Shown: in pieces, positions 21,087 through 28,556 of the stretch
How positions within the stretch are numbered: the stretch's first letter is position 1
Layout: the number at the start of each line of letters is the position of its first letter
Assembly (NCBI GenBank): GCA_964478075.1
Contig: CAYZGO010000027.1
Span: 1-39,188 of the forward strand
Direction: 5' to 3'
Source of the DNA: DAOUEX01 sp034430235
GTDB lineage: Bacteria; Chloroflexota; Anaerolineae; UBA2200
DNA: 39,188 nt
Notes under the pieces: model-generated
Database searches by the model: none
What the model saw: the letters and a program-made list of their open reading frames with translations, nothing else
What the model was told of the DNA's origin: nothing
Program-made: the position numbers and the translations under genes

Positions 21087-21986
21087 TTACTCAACCTTCC
21101 TTGGGTAACCCACAACATCACTCATCCGCGACCATACTCTCTGTATTGTGCTTATAGTATGCAGGGGAAGAGGATTAAACCCTAGGAATTCGGGGCTAGA
21201 ATCTGGCTTCACCTCGAAGCGCCCGATGCAGGCGAAAGCATCGGAGAATGCCGATGTAACTTCGTTGTGTAAGCCTGTCAAAAAGTCCCAATACTTACCC
21301 AAACGTTTCAGGTTGATCTCTGCAGCTAGCATAGCAAGGTCATCTATGCAGGACTTCAACTCGTGAACGTGATGCATTATCTCTATATGCTTTGGTTGCT
21401 TCTCCAGATCGTCCTTCACCGTTTTCCAATCATCGAAGTTGTCTATAAGACTATCGCGATCGAAATAGGCAGAAAAGTGACGAACTTGATTGCCGTCTTT
21501 ATCTTGCTTCGAAGTAACCTCAAAACCACCCAACGGCAAGCCGCAATGCTGTACGTAGTTACGAAGCCTCCAAAAGAAGCGATACGAGAAGTTGTTGTCG
21601 CAATGAAAGGCGGTTCGATCCTTGAACAGGCGAAACCAGTCAGTATCTGAAGGCTGCAATCGTCTCAGTTTCCTTTCTTGATGGTCTATGAACATCCTAA
21701 AACTGGATAGATAGTTTAGCAGCCTTCTGTTCAACGCTATCACAACGCTGTGAGCAAATTCCTGACTTATTCCCACTGTCTGAGCGATCCGCTCATAGAA
21801 CTCTACCATCTCCTTGTAGTTCTGATCGCCTATCTCGTACAAGGAATAGCTTGCATTAAAGGAACCAACAAGCGCTAAGGCAGTCGAAAGCGTCTCAACT
21901 TGATCCTCGGATAGCTCACGGATCTCCGAGAGATCGTGATGCCTCTCAGCTACCAGCCTGTCTGCCATTAGCACGTACTTAACCAT
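21087..21986 (-). CDS. Hypothetical protein, HEPN-like motif
   Basis: 299-aa, mostly helical, soluble protein. I do not recognise a named family. Residues 135-152 read YRFFWRLRNYVQHCGLPL. Arg142 to His147 form an Rx4H motif preceded by an aromatic helix, the pattern of the HEPN ribonuclease superfamily, whose members often act as toxins or in defence. The Rx4H match is short, so HEPN membership is an inference. The start at 21986 has AGGAACA a few nt upstream, only a moderate ribosome site. The stop is followed within 10 bp by an attC-like half-site, so it is probably a cassette gene. Confidence 0.5.
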   Translation of the reverse strand: MVKYVLMADRLVAERHHDLSEIRELSEDQVETLSTALALVGSFNASYSLYEIGDQNYKEMVEFYERIAQTVGISQEFAHSVVIALNRRLLNYLSSFRMFIDHQERKLRRLQPSDTDWFRLFKDRTAFHCDNNFSYRFFWRLRNYVQHCGLPLGGFEVTSKQDKDGNQVRHFSAYFDRDSLIDNFDDWKTVKDDLEKQPKHIEIMHHVHELKSCIDDLAMLAAEINLKRLGKYWDFLTGLHNEVTSAFSDAFACIGRFEVKPDSSPEFLGFNPLPLHTISTIQRVWSRMSDVVGYPRKVE

Positions 21987-22328
21987 TGCTTGTTCCTACA
22001 ACAACTGCCGATTATGCAGTTCTGGAACCTCTATGACATACCCGACAGCAGCTACACGTTCTCTCGCGTGCCGCTGCCTATCTACGGTTGTGCCATATGG
22101 CGGGTACCCTTATGATATGGAGTAGGATCCCTACTCGGAAAGGAGACCTGCCAACTGATCCGACAACCAGAACGCGAACAACTCAATCGCTTGATGATCA
22201 AAACGCTTTATCAAGTCTTCATCGCTCACGCCTGAGAAGGGTTGGGCTGTTCTCTCTTTGAGGCGGAATCACTCCCTTTCGACGTATTATAACCGCACAT
22301 GCGTAAGCTACAAAACGGCCACTGACAA
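21987..22328. other. Intergenic region without a convincing gene
   Basis: About 340 bp before the obg promoter. A plus-strand stretch ending at a TGA near 22229 reads QLIRQPEREQLNRLMIKTLY, which looks like a fragment of coding sequence but has no start or ribosome site. No clear attC-like site was seen at this left border (minus-strand upstream end) of the cassette series. Confidence 0.4.
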
Positions 22329-22357
22329 TTGCCCACAGCAAGCAGGCGTGCTATAAT
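22329..22357 (+). promoter_or_regulatory. Promoter upstream of obg
   Basis: TTGCCC (22329-22334), 17-bp spacer, consensus TATAAT (22352-22357), 77 bp before the obg start. Confidence 0.65.
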
Positions 22358-22433
22358 CCTGAACTGCATGGTGAAATCCGCCAGCAGGCAGCGTCGGCCT
22401 GCGGCGCGTATAGTATGGTGATGATTGTATCTT

Positions 22434-23702
22434 ATGGTAGAGCCCTACTTCTTTGACGAAGCGACAATCCGCGTTCGTGCTGGTAAAGGCGGCAACGGCT
22501 GTGTCAGCTTCCGCCGCGAGAAATACGTTCCCTTCGGCGGCCCCAACGGCGGCAATGGAGGAGCTGGGGGCGACGTGCGCCTCGTTGCCAACCGGCATTT
22601 GAACACGTTGATTCAATTCACCAGGCAACGGCACTTTCGAGCCGAGTCGGGCGTTAATGGACAAGGCAAGGACATGCAAGGCAAACGGGGAGAAGACCTG
22701 TTCGTCACTGTGCCGCCGGGTACAGTCGTGCGTGACGCCAAGACCGGGGAGTTGTTGGCTGACCTGGTTCAGGATGGGCAGAAGGTTCTGGTGGCGCAGG
22801 GTGGACGTGGCGGCAGAGGCAATGCCGCTTTCGCTTCTTCCACCAACCAGGCTCCGCGTATCGCTGAGAAGGGGGAGCCAGGCGAGTCCCGTTCACTGAA
22901 GCTCGAAATGAAGCTGATAGCCGACGTGGGCATCATTGGCGTCCCTAACGCGGGCAAGTCCACACTGCTGGCTGCCGTGAGTGCAGCGCGTCCCAAGATT
23001 GCCGACTACCCATTCACTACCCTGGCTCCCAATCTGGGCGTGGCGGCCATTGACCAGCGGAGCCTGGTGCTGGCCGACATCCCCGGTTTGATTGAGGGCG
23101 CGCACGCCGGAGCTGGCCTCGGTATCAAGTTCTTGCGTCACGTAGAGCGGACACGTGTGTTAATACATCTCTTAGATGGGGCTTCTGCTGACCCTCTGCA
23201 GGATTTCGAAGCCATTAACGAAGAACTGGCGCTTTTCAGTCCCAAGCTTGCCGCAAAACGCCAGGTCGTGGCCTTGAACAAGATGGATCTGCCACAGGCT
23301 CAGCAGATTTGGCCCTCTGTGCAGGCCACAATGCGCGAGCGGCAGCTTCCCGTATTCGCCATATCTGCAGTGACAGGCCAGGGAACCAGGGAGCTGCTGC
23401 ACGCCGTCCTCAGGGTCCTGGAGGAGGTACCGGAGGAACCCCCTTCTGTCGTGGAAGCCAAAGTATTCCGTCCAGTGGAGGAAGAGGATGCTTTTGACAT
23501 CATCAGAGAAGGTGACATTCTCCGTGTTCGCGGGCGGCGTGTGGAGAGGGCAGCCGCCATGACTGATTGGAACAGCGATGAAGCCGTGGCTCGATTTCAG
23601 CGCATTCTAAAGGCCATGGGCGTCCTGGAGGCGCTGGAGCAAGCGGGCGTCCAGCCTGAAGACACCGTGGTTATCGGTGACTATGAATTGGAGTGGCAAT
23701 AG
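22434..23702 (+). CDS. obg: Obg-family GTPase (ribosome assembly)
   Basis: 422 aa. Large-subunit assembly and stress-linked GTPase. The N-terminal Obg fold is Gly-rich (GKGGNGCVSFRREKYVPFGG and the glycine repeats to about residue 130). The G domain follows with GVPNAGKST (G1, 169-177), ADYPFTTLAPNLG, LADIPGLIEGA (G3), NKMD (G4) and ISAVTG (G5). The C-terminal domain after about 330 (FRPVEEEDAFDI, VRGRRVER) is the OCT domain. ATG at 22434 gives the normal N-terminus; no good ribosome site is visible, and a TTG three codons earlier is possible. Heads an operon with nadD and a TIM-barrel gene. Confidence 0.96.
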   Translation: MVEPYFFDEATIRVRAGKGGNGCVSFRREKYVPFGGPNGGNGGAGGDVRLVANRHLNTLIQFTRQRHFRAESGVNGQGKDMQGKRGEDLFVTVPPGTVVRDAKTGELLADLVQDGQKVLVAQGGRGGRGNAAFASSTNQAPRIAEKGEPGESRSLKLEMKLIADVGIIGVPNAGKSTLLAAVSAARPKIADYPFTTLAPNLGVAAIDQRSLVLADIPGLIEGAHAGAGLGIKFLRHVERTRVLIHLLDGASADPLQDFEAINEELALFSPKLAAKRQVVALNKMDLPQAQQIWPSVQATMRERQLPVFAISAVTGQGTRELLHAVLRVLEEVPEEPPSVVEAKVFRPVEEEDAFDIIREGDILRVRGRRVERAAAMTDWNSDEAVARFQRILKAMGVLEALEQAGVQPEDTVVIGDYELEWQ

Positions 23703-23703
23703 G

Positions 23704-24381
23704 GTGACACGCATTGGAGTTCTAGGGGGCACATTCGATCCCATTCACTACGGGCATTTGGTCATTGCCGAAGATGCACGGGTCTATCTGCACCTGGAAA
23801 AGGTGTTGTTCGTGCCAGCTCGTCAACCGCCGCACAAGCCAAAAGTTACTTACTCAGCCCTTGAGCATCGCGTGCGCATGACAGAGCTGGCTATCGCTGA
23901 CGACCCGCATTTCGCTCTCTCGCTTATTGAAACAGAACGGCCCGGCCCATCGTATACGGTGGACACTCTACGGCAGTTGCACGCTGAATTGGGCCCAGAC
24001 GCCGAGCTCTACTTTGTGATGGGTATGGACTTGTTGGCCGATATCCTGACTTGGCACAAACCTGCGGAGTTGGTGAACCTCTGCCGCATCGTGGTCGCTG
24101 AGCGCGCTGGATACCACATAGACCTGTCGGCGCTGGAGGAGGGCCTGCCGGGTCTTCTGGAAAGGCTCGAGTTGATAGACACGCCAGAACTGTCTATATC
24201 CTCCCACGATCTGCAGCAGCGGGTGCGACGCGGATTGTCCATCAGGTATCAGTTGCCACCAGACGTCGAGAAATACATCTACGACCACAGACTCTACCTG
24301 GATGAGTCCCATGGGCATGCCACGCAGCGCAGTTCTGGGGGAAGTGGTGATAGTCTGGGTGGACAGGGAACATTGTGTTGA
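23704..24381 (+). CDS. nadD: Nicotinate-nucleotide adenylyltransferase
   Basis: 225 aa. Converts nicotinate mononucleotide and ATP to nicotinate adenine dinucleotide. GVLGGTFDPIHYGHLVIAED (5-24) contains the nucleotidyltransferase HxGH motif, followed by FVPARQPPHK, the family's second motif, YFVMGMDLLADILTWHK and ISSHDLQQRVRRG (the ISSxxxR motif). I prefer the GTG at 23704, two bases after the obg stop, with GGAG about 10 nt upstream; an in-frame ATG at 23683 inside obg is possible. The last ~20 residues are Ser/Gly-rich and probably dispensable. The 3' end overlaps the next gene by 7 bp. Confidence 0.93.
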   Translation: MTRIGVLGGTFDPIHYGHLVIAEDARVYLHLEKVLFVPARQPPHKPKVTYSALEHRVRMTELAIADDPHFALSLIETERPGPSYTVDTLRQLHAELGPDAELYFVMGMDLLADILTWHKPAELVNLCRIVVAERAGYHIDLSALEEGLPGLLERLELIDTPELSISSHDLQQRVRRGLSIRYQLPPDVEKYIYDHRLYLDESHGHATQRSSGGSGDSLGGQGTLC

Positions 24382-25247
24382 GGCTCAGCTTCTCCACTGG
24401 TACTTTGTACCACTTCCCGTTGCGGACCACGTTTGCGCTGGCGCGTGAAGCAGGTTTCGAGGGTGTAGAACTGGTTTTCGGCCCGGAGGTAATCGTGCGT
24501 GGCGCCGCTTACGTGCGGCGGTTGAGCCGGGAGTATCAGCTCCCTGTGCTGAGCTTGCATCCCCCTGTCGTTCCGTACCCTGGTCAGAACAAAACGGATC
24601 GCATGTTACCACGCCTGGTGTCTCTGGCAGAGCAAGTGGACTGTGGCCTCATCGTGCTCCATACGCCCAAAGTCACCACGCTGCAAGAGACCCGATGGAC
24701 AGATTTCGTCGAAGCATTGCTGCGCGAACGCGAGCGCCTGCATGCTGGGATGCAGATCTCGTTGGAGAATGCAGGCATCTTCTGGGAATCAGATGTGCGT
24801 TACATACTGCACGACATACGAAGGCTACGCGCCTTCGCCGACCGCTACGACTTGCCGTTGACGTTCGACACAGCTCACGCAGGCACCTCGCCCTATGAAC
24901 TGCTGGAAGCTTATGCCCTATGTGCTGGCCGTGTGGTCAACGTTCATTTCAGTGACCTGGTGCACCGGCGCATCTTTCCAGATTGGCCGCCGCTGTACAC
25001 CCTCTTCAGACACCACCAAATGCCAGGCGAAGGCGTGCTGCCGCTGACCGAGTTCGTGCGTGTGCTGCTGACCACTGGCTACTCTGGCATATTCACTCTG
25101 GAGGTCAGCCCCACGGCTCTCGGGGCGTGGAGCCTTTCGCGAGTGCGTAAGGGTTTGGCGAAGGCTGTCAAGTTTGTGCGGCGGCTAGAGGCTGACCTAT
25201 CTCCGCAAGCGTTAGGGTGCCAGCCTGTCCAGGTCTCTGGGGAATAG
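24375..25247 (+). CDS. AP-endonuclease-2/xylose-isomerase-like TIM-barrel protein
   Basis: 290 aa. Sugar-phosphate isomerase/epimerase-like barrel: the N-terminal strand LSFSTGTLYHFPL, then GFEGVELVFGPEV, LSLHPP, IVLHTP, ISLENAG, LTFDTAHAGTSPYEL and VNVHFSD, each strand ending in a potential metal ligand (His, Glu, Asp, His). Metal-dependent isomerase or epimerase activity on a sugar is more likely than DNA repair, but the substrate is unknown. GTG start at 24375 overlaps the end of nadD. The last 36 bp overlap the 3' end of the convergent aspS gene. Confidence 0.7.
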   Translation: MLRLSFSTGTLYHFPLRTTFALAREAGFEGVELVFGPEVIVRGAAYVRRLSREYQLPVLSLHPPVVPYPGQNKTDRMLPRLVSLAEQVDCGLIVLHTPKVTTLQETRWTDFVEALLRERERLHAGMQISLENAGIFWESDVRYILHDIRRLRAFADRYDLPLTFDTAHAGTSPYELLEAYALCAGRVVNVHFSDLVHRRIFPDWPPLYTLFRHHQMPGEGVLPLTEFVRVLLTTGYSGIFTLEVSPTALGAWSLSRVRKGLAKAVKFVRRLEADLSPQALGCQPVQVSGE

Positions 25248-26513
25248 CGTAGCCTCGCGCAGGTTGCCCAGCTCCGCTAACTGCATCAGCAGCCGTTCCA
25301 ACCCCATGCCGAAACCACCGTGTGGAGGCATGCCGTATTTGAAGACCTGCAGGTAGCCAGCAATGTCCTTTGGATTGATACCCCACTGGCGGGCGTTGTT
25401 CAGCAGTTGCTCGTACCGATGGATGCGCTGCCCTCCAGTCACGACCTCACAGCCGCGTAAAAGCAGGTCAAAACTCCTTGTCAGTGATGGCTCTTGGTCG
25501 TCTGGCATGGCATAAAAAGGGCGTTTGGCCGTTGGATAGTGGGTGACGAACAGGAATTCCGAGCCAAGCTCTTGTTCAGCATGTTGGCAGAGCCAGGCCT
25601 CGTGCTGTGGCGCTAGGTCCGGTTCGCCACGGCAATCTTCTCCGTGTCGCTCGAAAATGAGTTCCTGTGCGTCAGGCAAGCGAAGAGAGGGTATCGTCTC
25701 GCCGACACTGGGTACTCTTATGTTCAGCAGTTCCAGCTCTGGCGCGCACGATTCTGCAAGCCGGTCGAAGATGTGGCGCAGCACGGCAGTGAGCATATCC
25801 ATAACATCCGTGTGGTCTTTGATGAATCCCATCTCCATGTCCAGGCTGACGTACTCATTTGTGTGCCGCGCTGTCCTATGCTTTTCTGCGCGGAAGACGG
25901 GACCAACCTCAAACACGCGCTCGTACACTCCCACCATCATTTGCTTATAGAATTGTGGGCTCTGCGCGAGGTAGGCGGGGCGGCCAAAGTAGTCTATGGC
26001 GAAGACATTGGCTCCACCCTCGGTCGCCGCGCGAACAATCTTCGGGGTCTGAATCTCCACGAAGCCCTGCTGCCTCAGGTATCCCCGGAAAGCGGCCATT
26101 ATTTCAGCCGAGATGCGGAACAGCGCGCGCTTGTGCAAATGGCGCAAGCCTACTGGCGCATTGTTCAGGAAGACACTCAGCCCAGGCTTTAGTTCTTTCT
26201 TGTTGATCTCAAAGGGCAGAGTCTCAATGACTGGAGAGACCACTCTGACCTGGCAATCGTGCAGTTCCGCTCCGCCCGGCGCCCTGGGCTCTTCAGTCAC
26301 AACCCCCTCGATTTCAAGCACCGATTCGCACTGCAGGCCCTTCAGCTTCTCCAGTTCTGCTGCACTGTCCAGGACAGTCTGGAACCTTCCTGCGCCGTCG
26401 CGCAGAATCAAAAAGCCGAACTTGCCCATGTCGCGCAAGTTGTGCAGCCACCCGGCCAGTTTGACCCTCTCTCCCACGTGGGCCAGGGCTTCATCTGTTC
26501 GTATTCGCCGCAT
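25212..26513 (-). CDS. aspS: Aspartyl-tRNA synthetase, short archaeal-type
   Basis: 433 aa, against about 590 for usual bacterial AspRS: there is no GAD insertion domain. The N-terminal OB-fold anticodon domain (VGERVKLAGWLHNLRDMGKF) leads to the class II core: FVEIQTPKI (motif 1), VFRAEKHRTARHTNEYVSLD (motif 2, catalytic Arg) and GGFGMGLERLLM (motif 3). FLFVTHYPTAKRPFYAMPDD is the archaeal-type signature. Such enzymes are often non-discriminating and also charge tRNA-Asn, which is then amidated by GatCAB; this cannot be decided here. AAGGAGGGC precedes the ATG. Upstream is a T-box with GAC specifier, which independently confirms aspartate. Confidence 0.93.
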   Translation of the reverse strand: MRRIRTDEALAHVGERVKLAGWLHNLRDMGKFGFLILRDGAGRFQTVLDSAAELEKLKGLQCESVLEIEGVVTEEPRAPGGAELHDCQVRVVSPVIETLPFEINKKELKPGLSVFLNNAPVGLRHLHKRALFRISAEIMAAFRGYLRQQGFVEIQTPKIVRAATEGGANVFAIDYFGRPAYLAQSPQFYKQMMVGVYERVFEVGPVFRAEKHRTARHTNEYVSLDMEMGFIKDHTDVMDMLTAVLRHIFDRLAESCAPELELLNIRVPSVGETIPSLRLPDAQELIFERHGEDCRGEPDLAPQHEAWLCQHAEQELGSEFLFVTHYPTAKRPFYAMPDDQEPSLTRSFDLLLRGCEVVTGGQRIHRYEQLLNNARQWGINPKDIAGYLQVFKYGMPPHGGFGMGLERLLMQLAELGNLREATLFPRDLDRLAP

Positions 26514-26656
26514 AGTTGCCCTCCTTAGTTAGTGCCTATCTGAAAAATGGCGGGCCCGGCTCCTTGGGCACCATCGTGGGCGCAGCGAGGGGCACGCCCG
26601 GCCATCCCACGGCGTGGGAGCCGCCTGTGCTGACTTTTCGATAGGCTCTTATCCTC

Positions 26657-26740
26657 AAAACAAAGCACCCCGTCTGACTAAAGGACGGGGCCTTCCCGTG
26701 GTGCCACCTTTATTCTCACTGGCCTCACGGCCAGAGACTC
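26657..26740 (-). promoter_or_regulatory. T-box core, antiterminator and terminator of the aspS leader
   Basis: On the minus strand: stem CTGGCC/GGCCAG (26719-26734), then AATAAAGGTGGCACCACGGG (26695-26714), the canonical T-box bulge sequence, then a terminator with CCCCGTC/GACGGGG arms (26668-26690) and a T-rich run GCTTTGTTTT. Uncharged tRNA pairing to the bulge would favour the antiterminator and read-through into aspS, 144 bp downstream. Between the terminator and aspS (26514-26656) I see only the ribosome site and GC-rich inverted sequence. Confidence 0.85.
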
Positions 26741-26817
26741 TGCGGGTCAGCACTGCTTTGTGCGCGGCCTGCCAAATTATGAACTTGCTGCGGTAACAGC
26801 ATGACCGCCGAAGAGTG

Positions 26818-27088
26818 CTAGTACAGCATTACCGAAGTTTCGACGGTTATGTCATTCTGAGCCGGAGCGCAGCGAAGGCGAAGCCCGCCCTGAGCCCGGC
26901 CGCCGTCCGCCGCGAGCGGCGCCGTTCGCCCCGCACGGGGGCGAAGACTCCCTGACGGGGGAGACGCTACGCGGAAGGGAATCTCCGATTACTCAATAGA
27001 AAGCGCTTGTATCGCGCAATAGAGATTCTTGGCTCCCTCCGGTCGCTCAGAATGACAGGTTACCGGAATCAAGGTAACAATGTACTAG
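26818..27088. mobile_element. MITE-like palindromic element, copy B (271 bp), inserted in the aspS leader
   Basis: Outer ends CTAGTACAGCATTACC (26818-26833) and GGTAACAATGTACTAG (27073-27088) are inverted repeats with 13 of 16 matches. Inner arms are as in copy A at 18915-19091. It differs from copy A by about 96 extra bp (26881-26976), a GC-rich segment with CCGCGAGCGG and CCCCGCACGGGG hairpins. It lies between the two recognisable halves of the aspS T-box. Confidence 0.8.
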
Positions 27089-27199
27089 TGCCTGACGGCA
27101 CTTTTCGCCCTCAGCCAAGGATTTCAATTCTTGGCTCTTGGCTCTGTGACCCTTGCTCGTTAACGGGAGCGCCCGGCGCAGTTTAGTGTGGAGCTCTTA

Positions 27200-27310
27200 T
27201 CTGCGCAGCTCCAGAGCGTCTTTCGGGGACTCCTGGAGGCTACCTCACACCTGGCGTAGCTCTCTGTGCTCCGGTGTGCCCCTTACTGTCTCCTTCTTCG
27301 CCTTTGCGCT
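27200..27310 (-). promoter_or_regulatory. T-box Stem I with GAC (Asp) specifier
   Basis: Minus-strand order: ACAGTAAGGGG (AGTA motif, 27284-27287), AGAGAGCTACGCC then AGGTGTGAGG (AG-bulge and GGTG apical motif, about 27248-27268), GTCCCCGAAAGACGC. GGGG and CCCC close the specifier loop, with AGTA on one side and GAAAGAC on the other; GAC (27218-27220) is an Asp codon. This is the expected Stem I for aspS. It is about 500 nt from the T-box core because copy B of the MITE lies between. Downstream CCCGTTAACGAGCAAGGGT (about 27146-27164) may belong to stem II/III or to a decayed first core. Confidence 0.75.
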
Positions 27311-27340
27311 TTTATACCACAAAAGGGGACGGTGGTCAAC

Positions 27341-28372
27341 TCACTCGTGGATCACCACCAGGGTGCCCGTGCCGCTCACCGTGTCCCATACCTCACTGAG
27401 CCCTGGTGCTAGTGGAGGATCTGTCCAGTCAAACAGCCACCTGGCGTCTGCCGTGCGGAGATTGACGCAGCCGTGGCTCCTCGGCCGGCCAAAGTCATTG
27501 TGCCAGTATGTCCCGTGGATGGAGTATGCGCCGTAGAAATACATAACGTATGGCACATTGGGCTGCACGTAATCAGGGCCGATCATGGTCTGCGAGACGA
27601 GCTTGCGGAAGATGCGAAAGCGGCCAGTCACGGTCGGCGTCCGTGCCGCGCCTGTGGACACTGTAGTACGAAGAATCTCTACGTCCCCTTCGTAGGCGAT
27701 CAGGGTCTGCGTGGAGATGTCAATGTCTACCCATTTTACGCCACGTACGGGCTCCGGCGTGGGCGGGATAGCCGTCGGCAACGGCGTCCAGGTTGGCGAA
27801 GGGGTTGGTGTGAGCGTAGGCGTCGGCGTAGACGTGGGTGTGGCAGTAGGCGTGCTGGTCGGGGTCGAGGTGCAGGTGGCGGTCGCCGTAGCGGTAGATG
27901 TCGATGTCGAAGTGGCTGTCGGCGTGATGGTGGGTGGAAACAGGAACGCGCGTAGTGCGTCTATGTTGTTTGTGACGGTGAATACACTCAGAGCGAGACA
28001 GACCAAGACGCATATCATCAGAAGGACTGATAGAAGGTAGAGAGATGTAGATCTGCGTTTCTTGCGCCTTGCTTGAGCCGGGGGCTGACTGGCCTGCAAG
28101 CGTCGCCGTTCGTCCCGCGGCAGGCGGGATTGTGCCCAACGCAACCCAGCTTCAGCGCGTTCGTTGCCAGGGTTGATCCTCAGAACCTGCTTCAGATAGG
28201 CGATGGATTCTCGGGGGTCATCAGCCAGGCCCGCCTGCCAGAGCAGAGCCTCTTCGTTGGCCGGGTCAATGCTCAACACCTGTGCGAAATAGCGTCGAGC
28301 CATTTCCCAGTGGCCAGCTTCGGCTACAGAACGGCCCACATTGAGAAGACGTTCTATCTCTGCGGAACTCAT
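27341..28372 (-). CDS. YkuD-type L,D-transpeptidase with TPRs and a Thr/Pro linker
   Basis: 343 aa from the ATG at 28372 (AGGGGAAGAGC upstream; a longer frame to 28468 lacks a ribosome site). Residues 5-85 form about two TPR-like helical repeats. 109-131 is a single membrane segment after a KKRR cluster, so the TPRs face the cytoplasm. 147-208 is a Thr/Ser/Pro linker. 212-343 is the YkuD domain outside the cell, with His286 in SIHGTYWHNDFG and SHGCVNLR (His300, catalytic Cys302). Expected to cross-link peptidoglycan or attach proteins to it. Divergent from the 28557 gene. The mix of cytoplasmic TPRs and exported YkuD is uncommon and might let it sense an internal partner. Confidence 0.88.
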   Translation of the reverse strand: MSSAEIERLLNVGRSVAEAGHWEMARRYFAQVLSIDPANEEALLWQAGLADDPRESIAYLKQVLRINPGNERAEAGLRWAQSRLPRDERRRLQASQPPAQARRKKRRSTSLYLLSVLLMICVLVCLALSVFTVTNNIDALRAFLFPPTITPTATSTSTSTATATATCTSTPTSTPTATPTSTPTPTLTPTPSPTWTPLPTAIPPTPEPVRGVKWVDIDISTQTLIAYEGDVEILRTTVSTGAARTPTVTGRFRIFRKLVSQTMIGPDYVQPNVPYVMYFYGAYSIHGTYWHNDFGRPRSHGCVNLRTADARWLFDWTDPPLAPGLSEVWDTVSGTGTLVVIHE

Positions 28373-28478
28373 GCTCTTCCCCTGCACATCCTGTCCATGG
28401 TGGTGCTGATGTTCATTATAACACAAAGCCTCTAACGTGAACAGCGTTAGAGACAAGGTATGCGCCATGCGTAAGAGG

Positions 28479-28507
28479 TTGGCTTATGACACACTTTGTG
28501 GTATGAT
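28479..28507 (+). promoter_or_regulatory. Promoter of the nucleotidyltransferase operon
   Basis: TTGGCT (28479-28484), 17-bp spacer, TATGAT (28502-28507), 49 bp before the start codon. A good -10 (TATAAT) also reads the other way at 28415-28420, but it lies only 43 bp from the L,D-transpeptidase ATG and its -35 is weak. Confidence 0.65.
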
Positions 28508-28556
28508 TTGGCCGCAGGGGATGGACGCATAGCACTATTGGAAGGAGGGGTGCCGC

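Noticed and set aside
26614..26796. 60-aa plus-strand ORF in the aspS leader
   Set aside because: It is the complement of the T-box core and terminator.
27711..28040. Gly/Val-rich plus-strand ORF
   Set aside because: Antisense of the Thr/Pro linker of the L,D-transpeptidase; low-complexity coding creates open frames on both strands.
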